From Actinomycetota bacterium (GTDB lineage: Bacteria; Actinomycetota; Geothermincolia; Fen-727; Anoxymicrobiaceae), in contig JAHIMR010000003.1 in the NCBI GenBank assembly GCA_018896525.1, forward strand, positions 1 to 47,152: 47,152 bases of DNA, given 5' to 3'. Under the pieces are notes generated by a model. The model was not told the DNA's origin and did no database searches. It was given only the letters and a program-made list of their open reading frames with translations. A program made the position numbers and the translations under genes. How positions within the stretch are numbered: the first letter of the stretch is position 1; each line of letters opens with the position of its first letter. This document shows positions 1-8,788 of the stretch, piece by piece.

Positions 1-110
1 AGCCCTCGCCTACACGGAAAGGGCTACTCTTGCCAAGCAGTTCCGGCAAGGTCTTGGCGGGCTACGAACTCTGCAAAGGTCTCTCTCGGGGTGGAACGGA
101 AGCGTCATCG

Positions 111-401
111 TTACGCCTTTGTTGATTCAACCCCCCTTGAGGACTTGAGTGGAGGACGTGGGTGAGTTGATGTCACGGATGTCAACGTTCTTGGAACGGT
201 TCGATAGTCACCGTCGGGGGTCATGGAAGCCGGCTTTTCGTTCACGTTAACACCCGTTACCGGCGCGCTTCCCATCACCTTGATCACCACATCCGTGACC
301 GAGTCGACATGCTTATCGACGTCGAGTGAAAGCTCGTGGTCTTGGGTGTGGACGCCGGTCACACGGCAACCGTTGATGCCGAAAGCCTTCATTTTCTCCA
401 T
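111..401 (-). CDS. Small hypothetical protein downstream of the K+ channel gene
   Basis: I do not recognise this 96-residue reading frame. It starts at an ATG preceded by a weak GGGGA about 12 nt upstream and lies 52 bp after the channel gene on the same strand, so it could be the last gene of that transcript. The first 60 residues look protein-like, with alternating charged and hydrophobic stretches (around DHELSLDVDKHVDSVTD). The last 35 residues are rich in Thr, Ser, Pro and Arg and resemble read-through of non-coding sequence. No signal peptide or membrane segment is visible. The frame stays open upstream into the channel gene, so the start is uncertain and the gene may not be real. Confidence 0.35.
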   Translation of the reverse strand: MEKMKAFGINGCRVTGVHTQDHELSLDVDKHVDSVTDVVIKVMGSAPVTGVNVNEKPASMTPDGDYRTVPRTLTSVTSTHPRPPLKSSRGVESTKA

Positions 402-453
402 ATCAACGAGTATGTCCCCGTAATGCCGCTGCACGTAGGTCGCGGCGTGGCCG

Positions 454-1479
454 TCATTCCCCTGCTTCCACCCCTGCCATCTGCTCCGGGGTCCCGATGA
501 GTATGAGGATGTCACCCTCCTCAATCATTGTGTCCGGAGAAGGGTTGGGGTTGAACGCCTCCTGCCTCTTTTTCCTGATCGACAGTATGGTCACGCCCGT
601 TTTCTCCCTGAGCCGTGTCTCCCTGATGCTCTTTGAACACAGGGGTGTGCCCGCCATAACGTCCAGCTCGGTGAGCTGGTACTCGGGCAGGTTACTGCTG
701 ACAGCCGCGTCCAGAAAATCGCAGGCGCCGGGCCGGATCATGAGATTGGCCATCCTCTTTCCCGCGATGTGGTGTGGCGAGATGACCCTGTCGGCTCCGA
801 CAAGCATCAGTTTCTCCTCCGCTTCCGGCTGGTCGGCCCTTGCCACCAACAGGATGTCGGGCCTGATGACCCTGGCCGATAGAACAACGTACAGGTTGTC
901 CGCGTCCGACCTGAGGGCGCTCACCAGTCCCGCGGCCTTCTCAATGCCGGACTCCTCGAGAACCTCGCTGTCGGTGGCGTCACCGTGAACGACCGCGAAC
1001 CCGTCATCGGCGCAGTCCCGGACATGCTCGCTTTCCATCTCGATCACCACCAGCGACTTCCCCTGCGCGGACAACTCCTCGGCAACGCTCCTGCCCACCC
1101 TGCCGTACCCGCAGACTATGTAGTGATCCTCATGCTTCGCGATGTTGCTTCTCATACGCCTTCGCCCCCAAATATCGCCCAGGTACTCGCCCAGTATGAA
1201 CTCAAAAACGCTCGCCATGAAGAAAAGCATGGCGCTTACCCCCGTCACAATCAGGACGATGGTGAAGTATATCCCCCCGGTGCCCAGGGGCTGGACCTCC
1301 CCCAGCCCTACCGTGGAGATAACGGTTACGGTCATGTACAGGGCCTTGGTGAAGTCCATGCCCTCGATGAGGATATATCCCAGTACGCCACCCACCATGA
1401 CCGCCAGGAGCATGAAGAGAGACGTCACCACGTGCCGCCCACCCTGGGATATCTCCGGTTTCTTCACAGGGGTGTACAT
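454..1479 (-). CDS. Two-TM potassium channel / TrkA-type RCK protein
   Basis: A 341-residue MthK-like channel subunit. Residues about 17-38 and 68-93 are membrane helices flanking a pore loop with the filter TVGLGE. A TrkA-N (RCK-N) domain follows, with the nucleotide-binding motif CGYGRVGRSVAEEL and acidic residues after it (VIEMESE). A TrkA-C domain ends the protein. It should sit in the cytoplasmic membrane and gate K+ or another monovalent cation in response to a ligand of the RCK ring. The ATG has AGGAGG 4 nt upstream. That Shine-Dalgarno and the start codon lie inside the 3' end of the ribokinase remnant, giving an overlap of 16 bp. The filter departs from canonical TVGYGD at two positions, so K+ selectivity is uncertain. 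Confidence 0.88.
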   Translation of the reverse strand: MYTPVKKPEISQGGRHVVTSLFMLLAVMVGGVLGYILIEGMDFTKALYMTVTVISTVGLGEVQPLGTGGIYFTIVLIVTGVSAMLFFMASVFEFILGEYLGDIWGRRRMRSNIAKHEDHYIVCGYGRVGRSVAEELSAQGKSLVVIEMESEHVRDCADDGFAVVHGDATDSEVLEESGIEKAAGLVSALRSDADNLYVVLSARVIRPDILLVARADQPEAEEKLMLVGADRVISPHHIAGKRMANLMIRPGACDFLDAAVSSNLPEYQLTELDVMAGTPLCSKSIRETRLREKTGVTILSIRKKRQEAFNPNPSPDTMIEEGDILILIGTPEQMAGVEAGE

Positions 1480-1628
1480 TCGGCCTCCTGTGAGTCAATC
1501 AACGCCCGCGCCTGCTCCCGCGTCGCCATCAGCGGCTGCGCCCCCATCACGGTCACCGCGGCGGCTCCGGCGGCATTGCCCACAATATCCAGGTTTATAC
1601 TGCCTACCACCAGAATACCGCGTTCCAG
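1464..1628 (-). pseudogene. Ribokinase remnant, N- and C-termini joined by an internal deletion
   Basis: A 54-codon open frame starting at CTG behind AAGGAGG. It begins ERGILVVGSINLDIVGN, the classic first beta strand of RbsK/PfkB sugar kinases (ILVVGSINxD). It then runs straight into AAGAAAVTVMGAQPLMATRE, which matches the extreme C-terminus of ribokinase (AAAAIAVTRKGAQPSxPxRE). About 240-250 codons between them, including the substrate-binding region and the catalytic GAGD motif, are absent, yet the frame is kept. It cannot be an active kinase. Its stop codon lies 14 nt inside the channel gene, so the remnant may persist because it carries that gene's ribosome-binding site. An alternative is a functional micro-ORF. 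Confidence 0.8.
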
Positions 1629-1724
1629 GATGCGCCTCCTTTGTCAGGCCAAATCGTACCACAAGCGGGTCGGCCGGGCAGCGCTGATCCTTTATAGTTA
1701 ACATCGGTCAAAGGAGTGGTCAGG

Positions 1725-2375
1725 TTGCCCGAATTACCGGAAGTCGAAGAAATAAGAGGTTACCTCGAGGGAAACTCCCTGGAAAAGCCGGTCATCCGGG
1801 TGACGGTGCCGGATACGAGGGTCCTCGATAACGTTACCCCGTCATCACTGGGACGGGGGCTCAAGCGGGCGTCTTTCGTTGCGGCCCACAGGCGCGGCAA
1901 GTACATCCTCCTTCCCACTGACAACGAGAAGACCCTGTTTCATATGACCAGCGAGGATGACATTCCTGATATCGCAAAGCTCGGCCCCGAGCCGCTCTCC
2001 CGCGGTTTCACTTTCAAGAGATTTCAAGCCATCGTCTCGCCGCGCGGGAACCCGATTCACAGCGTGTTGATGAACCAGGAGTTGATAGCCGGCATCGGCA
2101 ATATCTACTCCGACGAGATAACGTTCCAGGCCCGGATAAGGCCCGACAGGAAAGCGTCTGGCCTCTCCGATGAAAGCCTGCGTCGGCTGTTCGACGCTAT
2201 GAAGCTGGTTCTGAACCGGGCCATCGAGTTGGACGCGGAACTCGACCGGTACCCGAAGGACTGGATCATTCCCCACAGGAAGAAGGGTGGCATGTGCCCC
2301 GTCTGCGGCGGGGCCCTGGTCAAGAAAGCGATAGGAGGAAGGTCCAGTTATTTCTGCCCAACCTGCCAGAAGTGA
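1725..2375 (+). CDS. Fpg/Nei-family DNA glycosylase, shortened
   Basis: A base-excision repair glycosylase/AP-lyase homologue of 216 residues. The start is TTG with AAAGGAG 8 nt upstream; this gives (M)PELPEVE, so the processed N-terminal Pro and following Glu needed for catalysis are present. A conserved Lys follows in RRGKYILL, then the helix-two-turn-helix (LMNQELIAGIGNIYSDE) and a four-Cys zinc finger (CPVC near residue 193, CPTC at the end). Family members are usually 240-280 residues. Here LFHMT is followed almost at once by the LGPEPLS segment, so about 40-45 residues of the N-terminal beta-sandwich, including the usual DxRxFG strand, are missing. Activity is therefore doubtful. It converges on the aldolase gene. 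Confidence 0.85.
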   Translation: MPELPEVEEIRGYLEGNSLEKPVIRVTVPDTRVLDNVTPSSLGRGLKRASFVAAHRRGKYILLPTDNEKTLFHMTSEDDIPDIAKLGPEPLSRGFTFKRFQAIVSPRGNPIHSVLMNQELIAGIGNIYSDEITFQARIRPDRKASGLSDESLRRLFDAMKLVLNRAIELDAELDRYPKDWIIPHRKKGGMCPVCGGALVKKAIGGRSSYFCPTCQK

Positions 2376-2393
2376 TTGCTGATTGCGCGTTTT

Positions 2394-2422
2394 GCACCAA
2401 TGGTGCCAGGCACCATTGGTGC
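2394..2422. repeat. Perfect 14-bp palindrome (REP-like), GGTGCCaGGCACC type
   Basis: Arms 2394-2407 and 2409-2422 (GCACCAATGGTGCC and its reverse complement) flank a single A, followed by GTTTTT. It lies between the convergent glycosylase and aldolase genes. The same core recurs at 13823-13837, 13866-13896, 14441-14512, 15115-15190 and 43389-43401. It could act as a bidirectional terminator or be a REP-type mobile repeat. Confidence 0.8.
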
Positions 2423-2502
2423 GTTTTTCCAGTTATTGGCAGGAATATTGCGTTTTGTACCCGGTACAATCTTGCGTTTCTTGCGTTTTAGATAAGACGG
2501 CG

Positions 2503-3117
2503 TCAGTCGGTTTCCATAAACGGGAGTATCCTGGGGCCGCCGATCAGGTGCGACATGAGATAGACAGTTGCTGTGCGCTCCACGATCTCGGCGTTGAGGA
2601 GGGCATCCCGAAGCCTTTTCCCGATGGCGACCACACCGTGGTGAGCCAAGAGGCAGGCGTTGCGGTTACCGAGGGCGGCAACCGTGTTATCGGCGAGCTC
2701 GGGTGAGCCCGGCGGCGCGTACTCGGCAAGTTCGATGGCGCCGTAGAGACTGAAGACCTGTTCTTCCAGTATCGGTGGGATGTCTTTCCCCGCAACCGCC
2801 ACCGCCGTGGCCATCGACTGGTGGGTATGGACTATTCCACCCACCTCCGGTCGCGAGTTATAGACCGCCAGGTGCATGTTCAGCTCGATTGAGGGCGAGT
2901 ACCTGCCCTCCACTGTCTCTCCATCCATGTTCAACACGCACATGTCCTCGGACAGCATGAGCCCGTACTCCAGGGACGTCGGGGTGATTACCACCAGGTC
3001 GGTGTCAGGAAGGCGGGCAGAGCAGTTCCCGGAGGTGCCCGCAACGAGCCCCTGCCGTGCCATCTCCTGAGCAGTGTCCAGGACTTCTTTCATCGCTTCC
3101 ATTATCAGTGGCTTCAT
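2503..3117 (-). CDS. Class II aldolase/adducin family protein (FucA-like)
   Basis: A 204-residue zinc-dependent aldolase or epimerase of the L-fuculose-phosphate aldolase type, cleaving or epimerising a sugar phosphate in the cytoplasm. Family hallmarks visible are GTSGNCSARL (phosphate binding), a Glu in SIELNMHLAVY (catalytic acid position), the HTH pair in IVHTHQSMA, and a third zinc His in LLAHHGV. The ATG at 3117 has AGGGGGAA about 8 nt upstream. It is divergent from the xylulokinase across a 120-bp shared promoter region, which suggests both serve the same pentose or deoxy-sugar pathway; the nearby ribokinase remnant fits a once larger sugar locus. The exact substrate cannot be read from the sequence. 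Confidence 0.88.
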   Translation of the reverse strand: MKPLIMEAMKEVLDTAQEMARQGLVAGTSGNCSARLPDTDLVVITPTSLEYGLMLSEDMCVLNMDGETVEGRYSPSIELNMHLAVYNSRPEVGGIVHTHQSMATAVAVAGKDIPPILEEQVFSLYGAIELAEYAPPGSPELADNTVAALGNRNACLLAHHGVVAIGKRLRDALLNAEIVERTATVYLMSHLIGGPRILPFMETD

Positions 3118-3237
3118 ACGGTTCCCCCTGAAACAATCGTGTCCCTCCAGCGCTGATAATGGTACCATAGTTGCCCCGGTTGGCAGCAGGCAGTGTGAAC
3201 CCGCGATGTAACCGAAACCGGTTGGATGTGAGGCAAC

Positions 3238-4764
3238 GTGGTCGGAGAGAAGAGAGAGGTCCCATACGCGGTAGGCCTGGACCTCGGCACCACCGGCGCC
3301 AGGGCGGGGCTGGTAGACGTCTCCGGAACCGTACTCAATACCGTGGCGGTGCCTTATGAAACCGCGACGCCGTATCCCGGCTGGGCGGAGCAGGACCCCG
3401 AGAGCTGGTGGAACGCCTCGACCAGAGCAATAAGCCAACTGATTGCCTCGAGCGGTGTGGAAGCAGGCTCGATCTCCGGGGTGGGACTCTCCGGGCAGAT
3501 GCACGGGTCGGTCTTCCTCGACGCCGAGCGATCGGTCATCCGCCCGTGCATCATCTGGTGCGACCAGCGCGCGGCCCCGCAGTGCCGGTGGATAACCGAT
3601 AGCGTCGGAACCGAGCACCTGGGGGAGTGGGTCTCCAATCGGGCGCTGGCCGGCTTCACCGCCCCCAAAGTACTGTGGCTGAGGGAAAACGAGCCCGATA
3701 AGTACGCAAGGGTACGGACGTTACTCCTGCCCAAGGATTACTTGAACCTGCGAATCACCGGCAACCTCTCCACCGACACCTCGGACGCTTCGGGAACGCT
3801 CCTCTTTGACGTCAGGCGTCGCTCCTGGTCGGAACCGATGCTGGAAGCCCTGCGCATTCCCCGCGACTGGCTCCCTCCGGTCCACGAGTCATCAGATGTC
3901 ATTGGAGAGGTAACCGCCGAGGCCGCCGAGGCCACCGGCCTCCCGGCGGGCACTCCAGTCGCGGCCGGAGGCGCGGACAACGCCTGCGGGGCGCTGGGGA
4001 TGGGGGTTATCACCCCCGGCGACGTGGCGGTCAGCATCGGGTCGTCGGGCACCGTCCTGGCACCCGTAGAAACACCCGCGGTGGACCGTGAGATGGCGCT
4101 TCATTCATTCTGCCACGCGCTGCCGGACACCTGGTACGTGATGGGAGTGATGCTATCCGCCGGGCTGTCTCTTCGCTGGTTCCGCGACCAGCTTGGCGAG
4201 CCCGAGCGAACTGACGCCCTGCGGCGCGGCGAAGACCCTTACCGGCTCCTGGACGAGACCGCGGCGGAGGCGCCCCCGGGGTGCGAGGGCCTCGTCTTCC
4301 TCCCTTACCTCAACGGCGAGCGCACCCCTCACGCCGACCCGAACGCCAGGGGCGTCCTGTTCGGTCTGGACCTCACCAAGACCCGCGCCCATGTTGTGCG
4401 CTCGGTGATGGAGGGAGTGGTGTTCGGCCTGAACGACTCCGTGGAGATAATGAGACGGCTGGATATCCCCCTCGAGCGCGTCGTCGCCGCCGGCGGCGGC
4501 TCTCGTTCGGCGCTCTGGCTCCAGATGCAGGCGGATATCTTCGGGCTCCCGGTCCGGGCCACCGGCGAAGGGAACGCGGCCATGCTGGGTGCGGCGCTCC
4601 TGGGCGCGACCGCCGGCGGTGCCTTCAGCGATATCGGGGAGGCATGCCGCGCCGCCTCCTCCTACGGCAAACTCTTCAGACCCAATACGGCAAACGAGGC
4701 CGCCTACCACGAGGCCTATGGCCTTTTCGTTTCGCTATACCCTGCGCTGAAGGGGCTTTTCTAA
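3238..4764 (+). CDS. xylB: Xylulokinase (FGGY family carbohydrate kinase)
   Basis: A 508-residue cytoplasmic kinase that phosphorylates D-xylulose to xylulose 5-phosphate. The N-terminal FGGY domain opens with GLDLGTTGARAGLVD (ATP phosphate-binding loop). SGQMHGSVFLD and IIWCDQRA are typical xylulokinase segments. The C-terminal domain carries the putative catalytic Asp in AAGGADNACGALG, followed by SIGSSGTV and AAGGGSRSALWLQMQADIF. Length is normal for XylB. The GTG start has GTGAGG about 6 nt upstream. No isomerase or sugar transporter is in the window. A strong bidirectional hairpin follows 15 bp after the stop. Confidence 0.92.
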   Translation: MVGEKREVPYAVGLDLGTTGARAGLVDVSGTVLNTVAVPYETATPYPGWAEQDPESWWNASTRAISQLIASSGVEAGSISGVGLSGQMHGSVFLDAERSVIRPCIIWCDQRAAPQCRWITDSVGTEHLGEWVSNRALAGFTAPKVLWLRENEPDKYARVRTLLLPKDYLNLRITGNLSTDTSDASGTLLFDVRRRSWSEPMLEALRIPRDWLPPVHESSDVIGEVTAEAAEATGLPAGTPVAAGGADNACGALGMGVITPGDVAVSIGSSGTVLAPVETPAVDREMALHSFCHALPDTWYVMGVMLSAGLSLRWFRDQLGEPERTDALRRGEDPYRLLDETAAEAPPGCEGLVFLPYLNGERTPHADPNARGVLFGLDLTKTRAHVVRSVMEGVVFGLNDSVEIMRRLDIPLERVVAAGGGSRSALWLQMQADIFGLPVRATGEGNAAMLGAALLGATAGGAFSDIGEACRAASSYGKLFRPNTANEAAYHEAYGLFVSLYPALKGLF

Positions 4765-4779
4765 AACGCCAGGCATGCG

Positions 4780-4805
4780 AAAGGCCGGGGATGACCCCGG
4801 CCTTT
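4780..4805. terminator. Bidirectional intrinsic terminator
   Basis: Perfect 11-bp stem (AAAGGCCGGGG / CCCCGGCCTTT) with a 4-nt ATGA loop, A-rich on one side and T-rich on the other. It sits between the convergent xylulokinase and lipoprotein genes and can terminate both. Confidence 0.85.
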
Positions 4806-4838
4806 GCGCGTAATCCCGATTAGAGACTCAGGCCGCCC

Positions 4839-5423
4839 CTAGTTGATGTCCTGGAGCCCCTTGTCCATCTTTATCTTCTCCGCCGCCTCGAAAGCGTCAT
4901 CGGCTTTCTTTCCAAGGTCGTCAAGACCCTTCAGCGCCTCGCCGGATTCCTGCAGCGCGGCGGTGAGTGCGCTCGCGTCCCCGGTGGTCGCCAGCTGCTC
5001 AATAGCGGGCGCCATCGCCTCGAAGATCGCCTTTCCCGCCTTGAGGGCCACCTTCTGTTCGTTGAGGTACGCTATCATGGCGTTCGCGTAATCGAAGTAG
5101 TCGTCAACGCCCTCCAGGTTGGTGATGTTATTGTACAACCCGCTGACCTGGTCACACTCGGCAATCAGCGTATCAAGGTCTTCCCCTATGGCCGCCAGGG
5201 AAGTCGGGTCAAGCGTGGACACGTCACCGGTGATCGCCGAACCGATGATCGCCTCCGATTCCTTGTCGAGAGCATCCGCCGACGCCTTCAAGACGTCACA
5301 GGCGGCGTCCGCCGTTACCATGTACTCCTTGGCCTGGTCGGTATCGCCACCACCGCAGCCTACCACCGCGAGCGACGCCACCCCCAGCATTACCACCAGC
5401 GCGATTACTAACACCTTCTTCAT
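4839..5423 (-). CDS. Lipoprotein of unknown function (paralogue of the one at 44647)
   Basis: A 194-residue predicted lipoprotein. A hydrophobic signal peptide (MKKVLVIALVVMLGVASLAV) ends in a lipobox with Cys23 (VVGC), followed by Gly/Asp residues. The mature part is acidic, Ala-rich and probably all-helical. The sequence just after the Cys (GGGDTDQAKEYM) closely resembles GSDTQQAKPYM in the lipoprotein at 44647, so the two belong to one family. No known domain is recognised. A promoter with TTGACA lies about 140-170 bp upstream, and the terminator at 4780-4805 ends the unit. Location should be the outer face of the cytoplasmic membrane. A role in envelope sensing or scaffolding would be a guess. 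Confidence 0.8.
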   Translation of the reverse strand: MKKVLVIALVVMLGVASLAVVGCGGGDTDQAKEYMVTADAACDVLKASADALDKESEAIIGSAITGDVSTLDPTSLAAIGEDLDTLIAECDQVSGLYNNITNLEGVDDYFDYANAMIAYLNEQKVALKAGKAIFEAMAPAIEQLATTGDASALTAALQESGEALKGLDDLGKKADDAFEAAEKIKMDKGLQDIN

Positions 5424-5565
5424 TCGCCCTTCCCCCTTTCCTTCGAACTTTCTCGTGTTCGAAGACTCATCGGACTGAACCTGCTACCTTCTTTCGCCAC
5501 GACCCTCCGTGTACCTGCCCGTAAGGTCCTTCACCCCCCGCTGCCGCAGTACATCATTAACCGGT

Positions 5566-5593
5566 TTATTATAACGCAACATGGCCCTGTCAA
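5566..5593 (-). promoter_or_regulatory. Sigma70-type promoter for the lipoprotein
   Basis: On the minus strand a perfect TTGACA (5593-5588) is followed after 16 nt by TAATAA (5571-5566), with an overlapping TATAAT at 5573-5568. It predicts a leader of about 130-140 nt before the lipoprotein ATG at 5423. Confidence 0.6.
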
Positions 5594-5628
5594 GTGCAAG
5601 ACCCGCTTTTGTTCAGCGCGTCGACCTA

Positions 5629-5756
5629 AATGCCTCGCTCCACAAATACGCTCTCGGTGCATAACCTTATCCATGGAACGGGGCACTGGGTCGCGCGCCT
5701 TGCCGGAGCGGCGCCACGCTCCCGGTGCTGAACCGTAGTCATCAAACGAGGCACTA
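5629..5756. mobile_element. Decayed MITE-like element related to the one at 44215-44384
   Basis: A roughly 125-bp intergenic element bounded by inverted TGCCTCG (5631-5637) and CGAGGCA (5747-5753), with CTAA directly repeated on the outside of each end. Its left part contains CCACAAATACG, resembling the terminal repeat of the 44.2-kb element. Its centre (5688-5714) carries GGTCGCGCGCCTTGC followed, two bases later, by GAGCGGCGCC, which is the same as the reverse complement of that element's core. No coding capacity. Confidence 0.6.
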
Positions 5757-5820
5757 AGATATAGTTACCGCGTAGAACGGTAGCCAGGAGTTGCCCGGGT
5801 GAATGGCGGGAGGTCAAACG

Positions 5821-6642
5821 GTGAAGGTAATCGATACTCACTCACAACTCTGGACCGCCGAGGCAATCATGTCGATGCCGGAGACCATGAGGGAAGGTTA
5901 CATACGGGTATTCGGGGACAACCTTCCGACGCTGGAAGACACCGTGAACGACATGGACGCCGCCGGCGTGGATAAATCGGTCCTTGTCGCCATCGATGCC
6001 GAGACCGTCTGGGACTACCGCGTATCCAACGAACTGGTTGCCGAGTCGGTTAGCGCGAACCCCGACCGCCTTATCGGGTTTGCCAGCGTCGACCCCCACA
6101 AGGGCGTCATCGCCAGAAAAGAGCTACGAAGGGCGGTCGAGCAAGACGGGATGAAGGGGCTCAAGCTCCTCCCCCACCTGACCGAGCTTCGGGTCAACGA
6201 CCGGGCGATGTATCCCCTGTACGAGGAGGCGCGGGACCTCGGGATACCGGTGCTCTGCCACATGGGGACGCAGTTCCACACCGGGACCAAGCTCAAATAC
6301 TGCCGGCCCATCGACGTGGACGAGGTGGCGGTGGACCTCCCCGATCTCAAGCTGATAATCGCGCATTTCGGCTGGCCCTGGTACGAGGAGGCCCTGGCGG
6401 TCGCCCACCGCAACCTCAACGTCTACTTCAACATCGCGGGATGGGCGCCGGTGCGCATACCGGAGTTCGTCTTCAACTTCATGAAAGGGCCGGTGAAGGA
6501 GAAAGCGCTCCTGGGCAGCGACTACCCGCTGGTCTCCAGGCAACGCATCATGGCCGAGCTCGCCGATGTGGATATCGCTGACGATGTTCGCGAGAGACTG
6601 TACTACAAAAACGCACTGGAAGTGATCCCCGGCCTGGAGTAG
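5821..6642 (+). CDS. Amidohydrolase-2 family metal-dependent hydrolase
   Basis: A 273-residue TIM-barrel hydrolase or decarboxylase of the amidohydrolase-2 group (ACMS decarboxylase-like). The GTG start is chosen because GGGAGG lies 7 nt upstream; an earlier ATG at 5803 would precede that site. Visible family elements are VIDTHSQLW after strand 1, the GMKGLKLLPH strand, VLCHMGT (metal His), LIIAHFGWPWYEEAL (second His) and LLGSDYPL near the end (catalytic Asp). The first motif is DTHSQ instead of DxHxH, so one of the two strand-1 metal ligands is replaced by Gln. It is a single gene ending before a strong terminator. Its substrate is unknown. Confidence 0.82.
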   Translation: MKVIDTHSQLWTAEAIMSMPETMREGYIRVFGDNLPTLEDTVNDMDAAGVDKSVLVAIDAETVWDYRVSNELVAESVSANPDRLIGFASVDPHKGVIARKELRRAVEQDGMKGLKLLPHLTELRVNDRAMYPLYEEARDLGIPVLCHMGTQFHTGTKLKYCRPIDVDEVAVDLPDLKLIIAHFGWPWYEEALAVAHRNLNVYFNIAGWAPVRIPEFVFNFMKGPVKEKALLGSDYPLVSRQRIMAELADVDIADDVRERLYYKNALEVIPGLE

Positions 6643-6710
6643 AATACTTGCCTGAAAAACAGAATAAGCCCTGATTCGATAGCGGTATGTATAGGCGCTC
6701 CGAGGAGCGG

Positions 6711-6743
6711 CACCCAGCCGGTGGATGGCTGGGTGTTTTTTTT
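6711..6743 (+). terminator. Rho-independent terminator upstream of pabA
   Basis: CACCCAGCC (6711-6719) pairs perfectly with GGCTGGGTG (6727-6735) around a 7-nt loop, followed by eight T. It ends the amidohydrolase transcript. It lies only 12 bp before the pabA ATG, so it could also act as an attenuator if the pab promoter lies upstream of it. Confidence 0.85.
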
Positions 6744-6755
6744 GGGAGGCGGGCG

Positions 6756-7330
<575 letters not shown>

Positions 7331-7331
<1 letters not shown>

Positions 7332-8788
7332 TGTTGACCAGGAGAACCGCCGCCCCGCATGGCACAGTAGAGGTCGGCCTCGAGGTAGTTGACCTGGAGG
7401 ACAGCAGGGAAATGGCCGACATCATGGACGAGGTCGCGCACCTCGAGTACTCCTGCTTTCTCGACTCCAGCCTGCTGATGCCACGGTTCGGCAGGCACTC
7501 GTTTATTGGCTTTGACCCTTACCTGGTCCTTACAACCAGGGGGCGCGAAGCCAGGTTCCGCATGGGGAACGGCAAGGAAGAGGTCCTGGACATAGACCCG
7601 TTCGATGCCCTTCGGTCGGCGCTGGGCACGCGAACACTCCGCCGGGGGTCTCGTCGGGTGGACCTCCCCCCGTTCGTCAGCGGTGGCATCGGTTTCCTGT
7701 CCTACGAGCTTGGTCGTTACGTCGAGCGCCTCCCCGATACTGTTGAGGACGACCTGGGAGCGCCCGAGCTGGCGTTTTGTTTCTTCGAGTCCATCCTGGT
7801 CGCGGACCACACCAGCGGAAAGAAGGCGCTGGTGGTCTCGGTGCCCCAGGGCGAGGACCCGGGCCCGATAATCAGCCGGTCGCTCGATCGCATCGCCCCG
7901 GGCGCGGGTAGAGGTGAGTCGGGGGGGCCGCCGCTCGCCGGGCCGGGGGCCACCCTGGAGTTCGATTCCGGGTTCACCAGGGATGAGTACCTGGAGGCGG
8001 TGAGCAGGGTTAAGGAGTACATCATGGCCGGCGACATATACCAGGCGAACATCTCGCAGAGGTTCAGCGCCCCCCTTATGGAGCCCGCCTGGAACCTGTA
8101 CCGGCGCCTGCGGGTTCTCAATGCCGCGCCTTTCAGCGCCTACCTGAACTTCGGCGATTTCGCGGTGGCCTCGTCGTCCCCGGAGCGTTTTCTGGCGGTA
8201 GACGGACACTCGGTCGAAACCCGGCCGATAAAGGGTACCAGGCCGCGGGGGAACGGCCCTGCCGAGGACGAGCGCCAGAAGCGCGAGTTGCTGGCCAGCG
8301 CCAAGGACTCCGCCGAACTATCCATGATAGTGGACCTGGAGAGAAACGACCTTGGTCGGGTCTGCGACTACGGAAGCGTGACCGTCGATGAGCACTCGGT
8401 CCTCGAGTCCTACGCCACCGTCCATCACCTGGTGTCCACCGTGACCGGGAACCTGCACGAGGGCAAGGACATGATAGACCTCCTGAGGGCCACGTTTCCC
8501 GGGGGCTCGATAACCGGCGCCCCCAAGATACGGGCCATAGAGATCATCGATGAGCTGGAGCCGACCGTCCGCAGCGTCTATACCGGCGGGATAGGGTACC
8601 TGGGCGCCGACGGTACCCACGATATCAGCATCGCCATCCGCACCGTCATGATAAAAGGCGGCCGGGTCTACTTCCAGGTCGGCGGGGGGATAGTCGCGGA
8701 CAGTGACCCCGAGGCCGAGTACCAGGAGACCCTGGACAAGGGCAAGGCGATCTTCGAGACGATCATGGCCGTGGACCCCTTGAGTTAG
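7331..8788 (+). CDS. pabB: Aminodeoxychorismate synthase component I
   Basis: A 485-residue chorismate-binding enzyme that aminates chorismate to 4-amino-4-deoxychorismate with PabA. The N-terminal domain (about 15-150) contains SGGIGFLSYELGRY, and the catalytic chorismate-binding domain (about 220-480) contains DIYQANISQRF, SSSPERFL, LIVDLERNDLG-type and FPGGSITGAPK segments. The motif ETRPIKGTRPRG has Lys in the PIKGT box, which distinguishes PabB from TrpE (PIAGT). The ATG start overlaps the pabA stop. It is the second gene of a pabA-pabB-flavodoxin-pabC operon. Confidence 0.93.

Noticed and set aside
1-110. Hairpins (AGCCCT...AGGGCT, GCCAAG...CTTGGC) at the window start as an RNA gene
   Set aside because: The stems are short and the region is cut by the window edge; no known RNA signature is visible.
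6687-6755. In-frame upstream start of pabA encoding MYRRSEERHPAGGWLG, as a Trp-type attenuation leader
   Set aside because: It has a single Trp, no Shine-Dalgarno site, and runs through a strong terminator hairpin that is sufficiently explained as the end of the amidohydrolase transcript.
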